Shown in pieces: positions 15,475-23,751 of a DNA stretch of 64,000 bases. The notes beneath the pieces were generated by a model that was given only the letters and a program-made list of their open reading frames with translations, was not told the origin of the DNA and made no database searches. How positions within the stretch are numbered: the first letter of the stretch is position 1; each line of letters starts with the position of its first letter. Location of the stretch: NCBI GenBank assembly GCA_037721555.1, contig JBBJOI010000002.1, positions 62,001 through 126,000 on the forward strand, given 5' to 3'. The DNA is from Gaiellasilicea sp037721555. GTDB taxonomy: Bacteria; Actinomycetota; Thermoleophilia; Gaiellales; Gaiellaceae. Position numbers and translations under genes: made by a program.

Positions 15475-15963
15475 GTGAGCGCCGCCGACGCCCTGCCTGA
15501 GTTCCACCACTACGAGCGCCACGCGATCGCAGTCGCCGCGGCGCCCGACGAGGCGCTCGCGGCTGCGCGCGAAACCCGTCTCCAGGATCTGCCGGTTGTG
15601 CGGGCGCTGTTCCGCCTTCGTGGCCTACGGAAGGCGCCGACCGGCTCGCTGTGGGATGCCATGGGAGCGGAGGGATTTCGGCTGCATGACGAGGACACGC
15701 TCGTCGGGGTCGGGAAACCGTGGCTCGTCCGCGGCTCGATGCTCCAGGGTGAGAACTTCGCCGACTTCGACGAGCCGGGCTACGCCAAGATGGCGATGGA
15801 CCTGCGCTACATCGACGGCCGCCTGGTCACTGAGACCAGGGTATTCCTGACAAGCCGCGACGCGCGCCGCGCGTTTCGGGCCTACTGGCTCGTGATCCGG
15901 CCCTTCAGCGGCCTCACCCGGCGGAGCTGGCTCAGGGCGGCGAAGCGGAGCGCGGAGGCGTAG
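15475..15963 (+). CDS. Hypothetical SRPBCC-like protein
   Basis: A 162-residue protein from GTG 15475, divergent from the membrane protein and sharing a 21-bp intergenic space. Features such as PEFHHYERHAIAVAAAPDE, RLQDLPVVRALFRLRGLR and MDLRYIDGRLVTETRVF suggest the helix-grip (SRPBCC/polyketide cyclase-like) fold found in many small actinobacterial proteins. No catalytic residues can be named. It lies one base from the O-methyltransferase start, so the two are probably co-transcribed. Confidence 0.5.
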   Translation: MSAADALPEFHHYERHAIAVAAAPDEALAAARETRLQDLPVVRALFRLRGLRKAPTGSLWDAMGAEGFRLHDEDTLVGVGKPWLVRGSMLQGENFADFDEPGYAKMAMDLRYIDGRLVTETRVFLTSRDARRAFRAYWLVIRPFSGLTRRSWLRAAKRSAEA

Positions 15964-15964
15964 G

Positions 15965-16600
15965 TTGGCGTTCGTGATCGACGAGCAGCTCGAGCAGTAC
16001 TCCGAGGCGCACACGACCGCTGCCTCGGCGCTGCTCCAGGAGCTCGCGGCGGAGACCCGAGCAACGATGAGCTCGCCGCAGATGTTGACGGGCGCGATCG
16101 AGGGCCGCTTCCTCGAGCTCCTCGTCTCCGGCATCGGTGCTCGCCGGGTGCTGGAGATCGGCACCTTCACGGGTTACTCGGCGCTCTCGATGGCGGAAGC
16201 GCTTCCCGAGGGTGGGCACATCGACTCATGCGACATCGAGCCTGCGCACGTCGAGGTGGCGCGGCGGTACATCGCGCGGAGCCCACATGCCGAGAAGATC
16301 ACGATTCACCTCGGCCCGGCGCTCGAGACGATCTCGGGGCTCGAGGGCGAGTTCGACTTCGTCTTCATCGACGCCGACAAAGGGAACTACGACAACTACT
16401 ACGAGGCCGTGCTCCCGCGCCTGAGCGAGCGCGGCCTGATCGCGATCGACAACACGCTCTGGAGCGGCAGGGTGCTGGATCCTCCCGACGATAACTCCCG
16501 CGCGATCGCAGCGCTGAACGACAAGCTCGTGGCCGACGAGCGCGTCGTGTGCGTTCAGCTGACGGTGCGCGACGGCGTCACGCTAGCTCGTAGGCGCTGA
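15965..16600 (+). CDS. SAM-dependent O-methyltransferase (CCoAOMT-like)
   Basis: A 211-residue family-3 O-methyltransferase. SAM motif I is RRVLEIGTFTGYSALSMAEA (near residue 60). Motif DFVFIDADKGNYDNYYE (near 135) carries the metal-binding Asp residues, with a further Asn in AIDNTLWSGRVLDPP. It would transfer methyl groups to catechol-like hydroxyls with a divalent metal; the substrate is unknown. TTG 15965 was chosen because GGAGG lies six bases upstream; GTG 15974 is the alternative. Confidence 0.88.
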   Translation: MAFVIDEQLEQYSEAHTTAASALLQELAAETRATMSSPQMLTGAIEGRFLELLVSGIGARRVLEIGTFTGYSALSMAEALPEGGHIDSCDIEPAHVEVARRYIARSPHAEKITIHLGPALETISGLEGEFDFVFIDADKGNYDNYYEAVLPRLSERGLIAIDNTLWSGRVLDPPDDNSRAIAALNDKLVADERVVCVQLTVRDGVTLARRR

Positions 16601-16673
16601 GCGAACAACCGGTATCAGACTCGTCTCTGGCACCTCTCTGGGTCCGTCGGAAAGACACAGTACGGTCCGGCCG

Positions 16674-16748
16674 GTGCGCCCGCTCGTCGCCCGCTGCGAG
16701 GTCGCGGAGGCGACGCGGCTGCTGATCGGTGAAGGCGGACGGAGGTAA
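16674..16748 (+). pseudogene. Remnant of nucS N-terminus
   Basis: The frame GTG..TAA reads VRPLVARCEV, then directly EATRLL, before diverging. The intact nucS 400 bp downstream reads MRLLVARCEV, then eleven further residues, then EATRLL. The 24-codon remnant is thus the nucS start with an in-frame internal deletion. Together with the C-terminal remnant at 18728 it shows that this locus carried more than one nucS copy. Confidence 0.75.
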
Positions 16749-16798
16749 TTTTCACGGGATGGCTTTGACACCGACTGCGGCGGGAATCTCCGCGAGAG

Positions 16799-17041
16799 GT
16801 GCGGGCTGCGCTGAAGGACATTCGTTTCCTCCTGCTCTTGCTCTTCAACCTTTGGAGCGTGGCAGCTCTCGTGAGAGGCATCGGCCTCGCGTTGAGCGAC
16901 GACAGCTACCGAAACTCGATCATGTACGGGGCTCTCGTGGTGAGCGCCGCCCTCCTACTCGTAGGGCTCTGGTTGCAGCGCCGAGTGTGGTTGAGGTTGC
17001 GATCCGCTCGGGCTGCGCCAGTCGCAGAGAGCCATTCCTAA
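16799..17041 (+). CDS. Small two-helix membrane protein
   Basis: An 80-residue protein from GTG 16799. Two hydrophobic segments (IRFLLLLLFNLWSVAALV and IMYGALVVSAALLLVGLW) are joined by a short polar loop GLALSDDSYRNS, with a basic C-terminus. No family is recognised. It lies between the nucS remnant and the intact nucS. It could have come in with the rearrangement, but its codon use does not stand out. Confidence 0.5.
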   Translation: MRAALKDIRFLLLLLFNLWSVAALVRGIGLALSDDSYRNSIMYGALVVSAALLLVGLWLQRRVWLRLRSARAAPVAESHS

Positions 17042-17057
17042 CGCTGCCGGACGGGGA

Positions 17058-17076
17058 ACTGTCCGAAACGGACAGT
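17058..17076. promoter_or_regulatory. Perfect 8-bp inverted repeat upstream of nucS
   Basis: ACTGTCCG (17058-17065), spacer AAA, CGGACAGT (17069-17076), ending 13 bases before the nucS ATG. It could be an operator or a hairpin in the nucS leader. It does not match the actinobacterial SOS box. A degraded relative of this region precedes the nucS remnant at 16674. Confidence 0.4.
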
Positions 17077-17089
17077 AGGGTGCCCGCCC

Positions 17090-17761
17090 ATGCGCCTGCT
17101 CGTCGCTCGCTGCGAGGTCACGTACTCCGGCCGCCTGAACGCTTTTCTCCCGGAGGCGACGCGGCTGCTGATGCTGAAGTCGGACGGGTCGGTTCTCGTC
17201 CATGCTGACTGCGGCGGCTACAAGCCGCTCAACTGGATGACGCCTCCAACCGCGATCGAGGAGGAGCCCGCTCGGATCGTCGTGCGCAAGCGCGCGGGGA
17301 AGACCGAGGACCGGCTCGAGATCCGGCTGCTCGAAGTGCTGAGCGACGCGCAGCACGAGCTCGACGAGCTGGTCGGGCTCGCCAAGGATGGTGTCGAGCG
17401 CGACCTGCAGAAGGCGCTCGCCGAGCGGCCGGAGGAGCTCGAGCAGGAGCTTCGGCTCGCCCGGCGGGAGTGGATGACCGAGATCGGGCCCGTCGACCTC
17501 ATGTGTCGCGATTGCGACGACGGCTGGGTGGCGGTCGAGATCAAGCGGGTCGGGACGATCGAGGCGGTCGAGCAGCTGACGCGCTACCTCAACTTCATTC
17601 GCGCCGATCCTGCGAAAGAGGCTTGTCGCGGCATCCTCGCCGCGCAGTCGTTCAAGCCTCAGGCGGTGACGCTCGCCGAGTCGCGCGGGCTCCGTTGCGT
17701 CGAGGTCGATCTGGCGCTGCTGCGCGGCGAGCGCGAGCCCGAGCTGACACTCTTCGGCTGA
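17090..17761 (+). CDS. nucS: Mismatch endonuclease NucS/EndoMS
   Basis: A 223-residue DNA-repair nuclease. NucS replaces MutS/MutL mismatch repair in most actinobacteria and cuts both strands at mismatches, acting with the sliding clamp. The N-terminal DNA-binding domain begins MRLLVARCEVTYSGRLNAFL. The C-terminal RecB-like nuclease has GPVDLMCRDCDDGWVAVEIK with catalytic Asp, Glu and Lys (D...VEIKR). The extreme C-terminus, ELTLFG, fits a clamp-interaction peptide. Length and motifs are complete. Remnants of a second copy flank it. Confidence 0.93.
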   Translation: MRLLVARCEVTYSGRLNAFLPEATRLLMLKSDGSVLVHADCGGYKPLNWMTPPTAIEEEPARIVVRKRAGKTEDRLEIRLLEVLSDAQHELDELVGLAKDGVERDLQKALAERPEELEQELRLARREWMTEIGPVDLMCRDCDDGWVAVEIKRVGTIEAVEQLTRYLNFIRADPAKEACRGILAAQSFKPQAVTLAESRGLRCVEVDLALLRGEREPELTLFG

Positions 17762-18705
17762 TTAGTCCTCGGGCTCGCCGTCGGAATACTCGAGCGCCTC
17801 GATGCGGCCGATCACGCCGAGCCCGCGCCAGGCGATCTTGTTCGAGCGGGGATACCAGCACATGTCGTTCGGCCGACGCGTGCCGTAGATCAGCATCGTC
17901 AGCCCGTGTGGACCGGCCCGGAACCAGTGGCTGACACGCGTTCCAGGCGGTCGTGCGATCACATGGCCGGTCCGAATCGGAATCTCCTCGCGCTCCGCGC
18001 CGCCTCCTGCCCCGAACGGTGATGGCCAGAGGTGGAGCGTCCCCTCGCCCTCGAGGATGACGAAGATCTCCTCTTCCTCGGAGTGGCAATGGGGTACCGA
18101 GCCTCGTGCGCCCGGGTCGAGCCGCTCCCAGTGGAAGCCGGCCTGGTCGGAACGCTCCTTGGTCGCGAGCGGCGCCGTGGTCGACCCTCCCCAGCGCTCG
18201 AGCTCGACCTCGTCGATGTTGATGATGTTCGATGGCCGCTCGGCCGGCTCGCCGTAGGCGAGTGGCGGCGCCTCGGCCTCGCGATCCCACGGGTCGTCGA
18301 TTCGCCCTTCCACCCACGGCCAGCCGAGCCGAACCGCACCCGAGCGAGGGAGCCAGCCGATCTCGGTCGGGAAGTTCGTGCCGAACACCAGGTACTCGAG
18401 CCCCTCCGCGCCGGCGACGAACGTGTGCTCGAGCTCGTCCGCGCGGTGGATCACGCAGTCGCCGGAGCGCACCTCGTGCACCTGCTCGTCCTGCCAGGCA
18501 AGGCCGGAGCCCGAGAGGACGAAGTAGACCTCCTCCGAGGCGCCGTGCGAGTGGGGAGGGGTCGGCAGCTTGCCGGGCGCGACGCGCACCCGGTTGACGC
18601 CGACGCCCTTCGTGCCCGCTGCCTGCCCGAGTCTCTGCCAGTGGCGTCCATCTCGCCCTTCGCGCGGCGGTGGTGCTCGACGTCATCCCAGTTAGCGATC
18701 CCCAT
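17762..18705 (-). pseudogene. Bicupin protein with a single frameshift near its N-terminus
   Basis: The ORF from 18589 to 17762 encodes two cupin barrels: PPHSHGASEEVYFVLSGSG near its start and SVPHCHSEEEEIFVILEGEG in the C-terminal half, each with His/Glu metal ligands. The usual family start, MGIANWDDVEHHRRAKGEMD, is present upstream at 18705 but in a different frame. One missing base near 18640 separates it from WQRLGQAAGTKGVGVNRVRV, which leads into the first barrel. The intact protein would be about 314 residues. The substrate of these actinobacterial bicupins is unknown. The defect may be real or a read error. The gene converges with nucS. Confidence 0.75.
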
Positions 18706-18727
18706 CGAAGGGAATCTAATCGGCCAC

Positions 18728-18802
18728 GGTCTGCTCTGCGTGGAGGTCGACCTCGAGCTGCTCCGCGGGGAGCGGGAGCCTGAGTTGACTCTGTTCGGCT
18801 AG
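18728..18802 (+). pseudogene. Remnant of nucS C-terminus
   Basis: The 24 codons before TAG 18800-18802 read CVEVDLELLRGEREPELTLF followed by G, nearly identical to the last residues of the intact nucS (CVEVDLALLRGEREPELTLF, G). The DNA has diverged at many third positions, so the duplication is not recent. The remnant sits between the bicupin gene and the toxin-antitoxin pair. Confidence 0.8.
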
Positions 18803-18846
18803 CCCGAAGTGGACACTTTCGATCCTGCGAAAGGTACACTAGTCTC

Positions 18847-19143
18847 GTGACCGTGGAGGTCGGGATCCGGGAATTGCGTGCCAACCTGAGCGCGTTCGTC
18901 GAACGCGTCAAGAACGGCGAAGACGTGGTCCTGACGGAACGAGGCCGACCGGTTGCAAGGATCACGCAGCCCGGTGACGCTCTCTCGAAGCTGGAGGAGC
19001 TGATCGCGCAGGGACGCGCCACGCCACCAAGAGAACCAAAGCGTCCGATCAACACCCAAGGCTTGCCACGCCCGGTCGGCGGAACGGTCACCGACATCCT
19101 CTTCGAGCTGCAAGGGGACGCGGACGCTCGTCGCGGCCGATAG
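18847..19143 (+). CDS. Antitoxin of Phd/YefM type
   Basis: A 98-residue protein. The N-terminal domain, VEVGIRELRANLSAFVERVK followed by NGEDVVLTERGRPVARI, is the Phd/YefM DNA-binding and dimerisation fold. The C-terminal tail (about residues 60-98) would wrap the toxin. Such antitoxins neutralise a partner nuclease and repress the shared promoter. AT-rich sequence just upstream (AAGGTACACTAGTCTCGTG) puts the likely -10 (TACACT) within 15 bp of the GTG, so translation may be nearly leaderless. The toxin gene follows at once. Confidence 0.88.
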   Translation: MTVEVGIRELRANLSAFVERVKNGEDVVLTERGRPVARITQPGDALSKLEELIAQGRATPPREPKRPINTQGLPRPVGGTVTDILFELQGDADARRGR

Positions 19144-19150
19144 CTCGGCG

Positions 19151-19537
19151 ATGGTCAAGCTCGTTCTCGGCGAGGAAGGCTCAGAGCTGGCGCGGTTAGT
19201 GTGGCTCGAGGCTGATGCTGTTCAGGCAACGCGGCTCGCGCGCGTCGAGGCATCTGCAGCCGTCGCGGGTGCGCGGCGTGCACGTCGTATTCGACCGAGT
19301 GGAGAACAGCGAGCACAGGCCGAGCTCGAATCGATCTGGCGAGCGGTGGTGCCACTCGAGCTGGACGAGCCGCTCGAGACGCGGGCGGCAGCGCTCGCAT
19401 GCGAGCACGCTATCTCGGGTGCGGACGCTGTGCACCTCGCCGCCGCGGTCGAGACCGGAGCAACGCTGCTGACATGGGACCTTCGCCTGGCTGCAGCCGC
19501 CTCGTCGGAGGGCCTATCCGTTCTTCCTCAGGGATAG
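19151..19537 (+). CDS. PIN-domain toxin (VapC-like), start codon uncertain
   Basis: A 128-residue PIN-domain RNase. Conserved acids appear in ARVEASAA, GADAVHLAAAVE and TLLTWDLRLAAAA. The first catalytic Asp of the family, in LVAADSSAMVKLVL, lies upstream of the only in-frame ATG (19151); between it and the antitoxin there is no ATG, GTG or TTG in this frame. An ACG codon (19124-19126) occupies the expected start. Either ACG is used, or the start has mutated and the toxin is inactive. It is paired with the antitoxin at 18847. Confidence 0.75.
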   Translation: MVKLVLGEEGSELARLVWLEADAVQATRLARVEASAAVAGARRARRIRPSGEQRAQAELESIWRAVVPLELDEPLETRAAALACEHAISGADAVHLAAAVETGATLLTWDLRLAAAASSEGLSVLPQG

Positions 19538-20442
19538 ACAGCCGCCTTGAGCAGTTCGCGCGGCGGGTCGGCGAACAGGCGGGCGACGCCCTCGAGCCCG
19601 ACCCGGTGCGTGATCAGCCGATCCCACGGATACGCGCCGCTCGCGAGGAAGGTGAGCGCAGCCCGCACGTGACGCGGCGTGTGGTGGAAGGAGCCCCGCA
19701 GGGTCAGCTCCTCGTAGTGCAGGCGATAGGTGTCGACGCGCAACTCGGAGCCTCGCTCGCGGCCGCCGAAGTACAGGACCGTTCCGCCCGGACGGACGAG
19801 CTCGAGCGCGCGCTGCCACGCCTCCTCCGTTCCGGCGGCCTCGATCACGACGTCGGCACCCTCGCCGTCACCCGGCTCGGCGCCGAAGAGCGGCGCGAGC
19901 GCCCGGCGCTCGGCTCGTCCCCCGACGATCTCCGGACGGCCGCCTGCGTCCCGGACACACGCGCTCAGCATCAGGCCGATCGGCCCGGGGCCCAGAACCG
20001 CCACACGGGGGCCCTCCTCGAGCTCGGCCCGGTCGACTCCGCGCAGGCAGCAGGCGAGCGGCTCGACCATCGCGGCGACGTCCGGTGCAAGGCCGCGAGG
20101 CACGGGGAGGAGGTTCGTGCGTGCGATCGGCTCCGGCACGAGCAGGAACTCGGCGTAGGCACCGTTGAAGAGCTCCAGTGGCTCGCTTCGCTCGTCTCCG
20201 GCCGCCGAGTTCGCCGCGACGACACGGCGGCCGGTGGCGACGTCGATCCCGCAGAACTCGTGCCCGAACGGGCTCGGCAGCGAGCCGAGCAGCACCGGGT
20301 GGCCACGTTGGAACGTCTTCAGGTCGGTGCCGTCGGTCAGGGCCACCTCGACCTGCACGAGCACCTCGCCCGGGCTGGGGTCCGGACGCGGCACGTCCTC
20401 CAGACGCAGGTCGCCGATCCCGTGGAAGCGCAAGGCCTTCAC
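19528..20442 (-). CDS. Zinc-type alcohol dehydrogenase family protein
   Basis: A 304-residue MDR-superfamily oxidoreductase starting at GTG 20442. It has the GroES-like domain (MKALRFHGIGDLRLEDVPRP, with GHEFCGI) and a Rossmann segment (VAVLGPGPIGLMLSACV). The structural zinc cysteine cluster is absent, and the first catalytic ligand is replaced (ALTDGTDLKTF), so it may be a non-typical or zinc-poor member. It overlaps the next dehydrogenase by four bases (GTGA), forming a two-gene operon of related enzymes. The 3' end overlaps the toxin gene tail by ten bases. Confidence 0.78.
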   Translation of the reverse strand: MKALRFHGIGDLRLEDVPRPDPSPGEVLVQVEVALTDGTDLKTFQRGHPVLLGSLPSPFGHEFCGIDVATGRRVVAANSAAGDERSEPLELFNGAYAEFLLVPEPIARTNLLPVPRGLAPDVAAMVEPLACCLRGVDRAELEEGPRVAVLGPGPIGLMLSACVRDAGGRPEIVGGRAERRALAPLFGAEPGDGEGADVVIEAAGTEEAWQRALELVRPGGTVLYFGGRERGSELRVDTYRLHYEELTLRGSFHHTPRHVRAALTFLASGAYPWDRLITHRVGLEGVARLFADPPRELLKAAVYP

Positions 20443-21266
20443 GGCCGAAAGACGACCTTGAGCGCCCGCCCGCTGCGGTAGAGCTCGAGCCCCTGGTCGA
20501 AGCGGTCGAGGGGCAGCACCGTCGGCTCCGGGAGCTCGAGGTGATCGAGCAGCGCGAGGGCATGCTCCATGTGCCGAGGTGTCGCCGACCGCGAACCCGT
20601 CAGCGTCAGCTCGTTCCGGTAGACGAGGTCGAGGTCGACCGGCCCCGCGGGGGAGAAGACGAGCACGGTCCCACCGGGAACGACGAGGTCGAGCGGCGCA
20701 GCGTGGGCACACAGCACGAGTGCGTCGACCGGCTCGTCGGGCTCGCGGCCGGATCGCTCCGGGTTCGCGTCGATGGCGAAGACCTCGTCGCCGCGGGCGC
20801 GCAGCACCTCCGCGAATAGCCTTCCGATGAAGCCCTGGCCGACGACGAGGGTGCGGCCGGCCGGCACCCGCTCCGCCCCGCGGAGAACGCAGGCGAGAGG
20901 CTCGAGGTACGTGCCGGTTACGTCGTCGACGCTCTCGGGCAGCGCAATGCCTTCAGCTGTCTCGACTCTCTCGGCGAACCCGCCTGGGACGATCGTCGGT
21001 GCCGCGAAGCGCTCGCACGTCGACTCGTGGCCGGCCGCGCAGCGCGCGCAGCTTCCGCACGGCAGGTGGTGGATCAGCGCGATTCGCGTTCCGTCTGCAC
21101 GTCGCGCGACGACCTCGTGCCCGAGCACGGTGCCGACCCGTGCGACACCGATCTTCTCCACGTCGGATCCGCAGAGCCCGACCGCGAGCACGGGCATCGA
21201 GGGTGTCGGCGCGGGCGCATCCGCGAGCCGGGGCCGTCCCTCTCCGTCGAGCACCACCGCGCGCAC
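20439..21266 (-). CDS. Zinc-dependent alcohol dehydrogenase family protein
   Basis: A 275-residue MDR enzyme, shorter than the usual 340. Catalytic zinc ligands appear in VGLCGSDVEK and GHEVV, the structural zinc cluster in CGSCARCAAGHESTC, and a Rossmann glycine motif in LVVGQGFIGRLFAE. Sugar-alcohol or secondary-alcohol oxidation is likely. It is the first gene of the pair transcribed away from the MFS exporter, with only about 30 bp between the divergent starts. Confidence 0.82.
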   Translation of the reverse strand: MRAVVLDGEGRPRLADAPAPTPSMPVLAVGLCGSDVEKIGVARVGTVLGHEVVARRADGTRIALIHHLPCGSCARCAAGHESTCERFAAPTIVPGGFAERVETAEGIALPESVDDVTGTYLEPLACVLRGAERVPAGRTLVVGQGFIGRLFAEVLRARGDEVFAIDANPERSGREPDEPVDALVLCAHAAPLDLVVPGGTVLVFSPAGPVDLDLVYRNELTLTGSRSATPRHMEHALALLDHLELPEPTVLPLDRFDQGLELYRSGRALKVVFRP

Positions 21267-21297
21267 GACGGCATCGTAGGGATACCCTCGCCGTCCG

Positions 21298-22563
21298 ATG
21301 AGGCGGCGGCTTCCACCCGTGCTGGGCGAGCGCGACTACAGGCGCCTGCTCAGCTCGTCCGTCGCCTACGGGTTCGGGCGCGAGATGGTCTTCGTCGCGA
21401 TCGGGTGGCAGGTCTACGACATCTCGCGGAACCCGCTGCACCTCGGACTCGTCGGTCTGGCGGAATTCCTCCCCCTGCTTCTCTTCGCGCTGCCCGCCGG
21501 CGCGATCGCCGACCGCCTGCCCCGCAAGCTCGTCCTCATCGGCTCGCTCGTCGCTGACGCGGCCATCACGGGGTTGTTGCTCGTCGTCAGCCTCTCCGGC
21601 GCCGAGTCGCTCTGGCCGTTTCTAGCGCTCGCCTTCGCAAGCGGAACCTCGGCCGCACTCGGGAATCCAGCCATTCGCTCGATGTGGCCGAGCCTCGTGC
21701 CGCTCGAGCTCCTGACGAGCGCGCTGGCGCTGCGGTCCACCGTCTTCCAGGCGACCGTCGTGATCGGGCCTGCGATTGGGGGCCTGCTCTTCGCGATCGG
21801 CCCCGAGGTCGTCTACGGGTTGGGCGCCGCGCTCATGCTCGTGGCCGCCGGCCTGGCACTGCCGATCCGGCCGCGCGCGGTCGAGCAGGGGCCGGTCGAG
21901 CTCGTCGGCTCGCGCCTGACCTCGCTGCTCGCCGGGCTCCGGTTCGTCCGCAGGACGCCGGTGTTGCTGGGCGCCATCTCGCTCGACCTCGTCGCGGTGC
22001 TGTTCGGTGGCGCGGTCGCGCTGCTGCCACTCTTCGCGCGCGACATCCTCGAAGTCGGCCCCGTCGGGCTCGGTGTGCTGAGGAGCGCGCCCGCGGTCGG
22101 GGCGCTAGTTGCGGGAATCATGCTGACGCGGCGACCGCTGCGCGGCTCGGCCGGCCGGAAGCTCCTGATCGTCGTCGCGCTGTTCGGCGCGTGCATGGTC
22201 GTCTTCGGGCTCTCACGCTCGTTCCCGCTCTCCTTCGTCGCGCTCGGTTTCGGCGGGTTCGTCGACATGATCAGCATGAACATCCGCTCGATGATCACCG
22301 CGCTCTCGGCTCCGGATGCGCTCCGCGGCCGCGTGAACGCGGTCGAGATGGTGTTCATCAGCGCCTCGAACGAGCTCGGTGCCTTCGAGTCGGGCGCGGC
22401 CGCTGCGCTCGTCGGCGCCGTGCCGGCCGTCGTCGTCGGCGGCTGCCTGACGATCGTCGCCGCACTCGTCTGGCCCCGCCTCTTCCCCCAGATGGCGCGC
22501 ATCGACCGGCTCGAGTCGCTGCTCCCACCGGCGGGACACGACCGCGCGGCGGCACTCCCCTAG
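21298..22563 (+). CDS. MFS transporter (EntS-like exporter)
   Basis: A 421-residue protein with about twelve membrane helices. The start LGERDYRRLLSSSVAYGFGR and the cytoplasmic loop GAIADRLPRKLVLIGS (MFS motif A-like) are typical of the enterobactin-exporter/DHA3 type. These proton-driven pumps export siderophores or drugs. There are no siderophore genes nearby, so the substrate is open. It is divergent from the dehydrogenase pair. Confidence 0.87.
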   Translation: MRRRLPPVLGERDYRRLLSSSVAYGFGREMVFVAIGWQVYDISRNPLHLGLVGLAEFLPLLLFALPAGAIADRLPRKLVLIGSLVADAAITGLLLVVSLSGAESLWPFLALAFASGTSAALGNPAIRSMWPSLVPLELLTSALALRSTVFQATVVIGPAIGGLLFAIGPEVVYGLGAALMLVAAGLALPIRPRAVEQGPVELVGSRLTSLLAGLRFVRRTPVLLGAISLDLVAVLFGGAVALLPLFARDILEVGPVGLGVLRSAPAVGALVAGIMLTRRPLRGSAGRKLLIVVALFGACMVVFGLSRSFPLSFVALGFGGFVDMISMNIRSMITALSAPDALRGRVNAVEMVFISASNELGAFESGAAAALVGAVPAVVVGGCLTIVAALVWPRLFPQMARIDRLESLLPPAGHDRAAALP

Positions 22564-22636
22564 CTGCAATGTTCGCCTGGACCTGGAACGACCACCCGTG
22601 CTCTGCGACAATCGAGCCCAGCGAACCGGAGGGTGC

Positions 22637-23458
22637 TTGAGGTTCCAGCGGCCGTTCTTGCGAACCCGACTCGTCATAGGCTTGTTCCTGGCCTTTGGAG
22701 TGAGCTCGCTGGTCGCCGTGGCGGCTCAGGCCGCCGCCGACGAGCCGGCGCGCCCGTTTCCCGGTGGCCGCTACTTCGTCATCGGCTGCGGGTTCAGCCA
22801 CGCGAACAACGACGACGCGATCGCCCTCGGCGGCAAGCCCGGCAGCGCCCACAACCACACGTACATCGGCAACCGCGTCGTCGACGCCTTCACGACGCCG
22901 ACGACGTTGTTGGTCGGGGCGTCGAGCTGCGGCGACTCCGGCGACTCCTCCGCGTACTGGGTGCCCACGCTCTTCGCCGGCGGCCGACCGCTCCGCCCGC
23001 TGGCCGGCGTCGCCTACTACGTGCGTCGCACCTCCGGGCCCGTGCAGTCGATTCCGGCCGGACTGAAGCTGATCGCCGGCGACCAGCGCGCGCGGAAGCT
23101 CCAGAGCCTCGGGGTGGCCGGTTGGGGCTGTGGCGGCCTCGATGCGACTCCGCGCTTCGCGTCGATCCCCAGCTGCGGTCCCGACCGGTCACTGCACTTC
23201 CGGGTCACGTTCCCGAACTGCTGGAACGGTGACGACCTCGACAGCGCAGACCACAAGCGGCATGTGACGTACTCCGCGGGCGGGCGCTGCCCCGGCTCGC
23301 ATCCGGTCGCGATACCGACGATCGTGCTGATCTTCCTGTACCCGTCCACCGAGCATGGCCGGCCGCTGCAGGCGTCCGGTCGATTCGGCGCCCACGGGGA
23401 TTTCATCAACGGCTGGGAGCAGGAGACGCTGGCGCGGCTCGTCCGAGCGCTGAACTGA
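22637..23458 (+). CDS. Secreted DUF1996 domain protein
   Basis: A 273-residue exported protein. TTG 22637 lies just after GGAGGG and begins a signal peptide (TRLVIGLFLAFGVSSLVAVA, then AQAAADEPA). The mature domain has GCGFSHANNDD, HNHTYIGN, GWGCGG, FPNCWNGDDLDSADHKRHVT and TEHGRPL. Conserved Cys, His and Trp positions fit DUF1996, a family common in fungi and actinobacteria with no settled function. An ATG at 22598 in the same frame is a weaker alternative. Confidence 0.78.
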   Translation: MRFQRPFLRTRLVIGLFLAFGVSSLVAVAAQAAADEPARPFPGGRYFVIGCGFSHANNDDAIALGGKPGSAHNHTYIGNRVVDAFTTPTTLLVGASSCGDSGDSSAYWVPTLFAGGRPLRPLAGVAYYVRRTSGPVQSIPAGLKLIAGDQRARKLQSLGVAGWGCGGLDATPRFASIPSCGPDRSLHFRVTFPNCWNGDDLDSADHKRHVTYSAGGRCPGSHPVAIPTIVLIFLYPSTEHGRPLQASGRFGAHGDFINGWEQETLARLVRALN

Positions 23459-23481
23459 GCCGCGCTACAATCGAGGCGCGC

Positions 23482-23557
23482 GGGGCTATAGCTCAGTTGG
23501 GAGAGTGCCTGGATCGCACCCAGGAGGTCGTCGGTTCGAGTCCGACTAGCTCCACCA
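23482..23557 (+). tRNA. tRNA-Ala(CGC)
   Basis: A complete cloverleaf: acceptor GGGGCTA/TAGCTCC containing the G3-U70 pair that defines alanine tRNAs, anticodon stem CCTGG/CCAGG around loop ATCGCAC (anticodon CGC), T-arm GTCGG-TTCGAGT-CCGAC, and an encoded CCA end. It reads GCG codons, which are abundant in this genome. Confidence 0.95.
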
Positions 23558-23572
23558 AGGAGTCGTAACCAA

Positions 23573-23604
23573 CCGCGAGGCCCGTCCACCACCGGGCCTT
23601 GCGG
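23573..23604 (+). terminator. Hairpin downstream of tRNA-Ala
   Basis: Twelve-base arms CCGCGAGGCCCG and CGGGCCTTGCGG pair around TCCACCA with one G-U pair, 15 bases after the tRNA. Only a short TGTTCTT follows, so termination is likely but not textbook. Confidence 0.6.
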
Positions 23605-23751
23605 TGTTCTTGAGGTCCGTAGCACTACAAGCAGTCCGGCCGCCAGCGGGTGGCGAGGAATTGAACGGCTGTCACCGAAGCTGTGCACAGCCGCTCGCCC
23701 GGCCTATGATTCACCTTGAGTAAAACGGCGTCGCCGGACCAAGGAGCTGAG

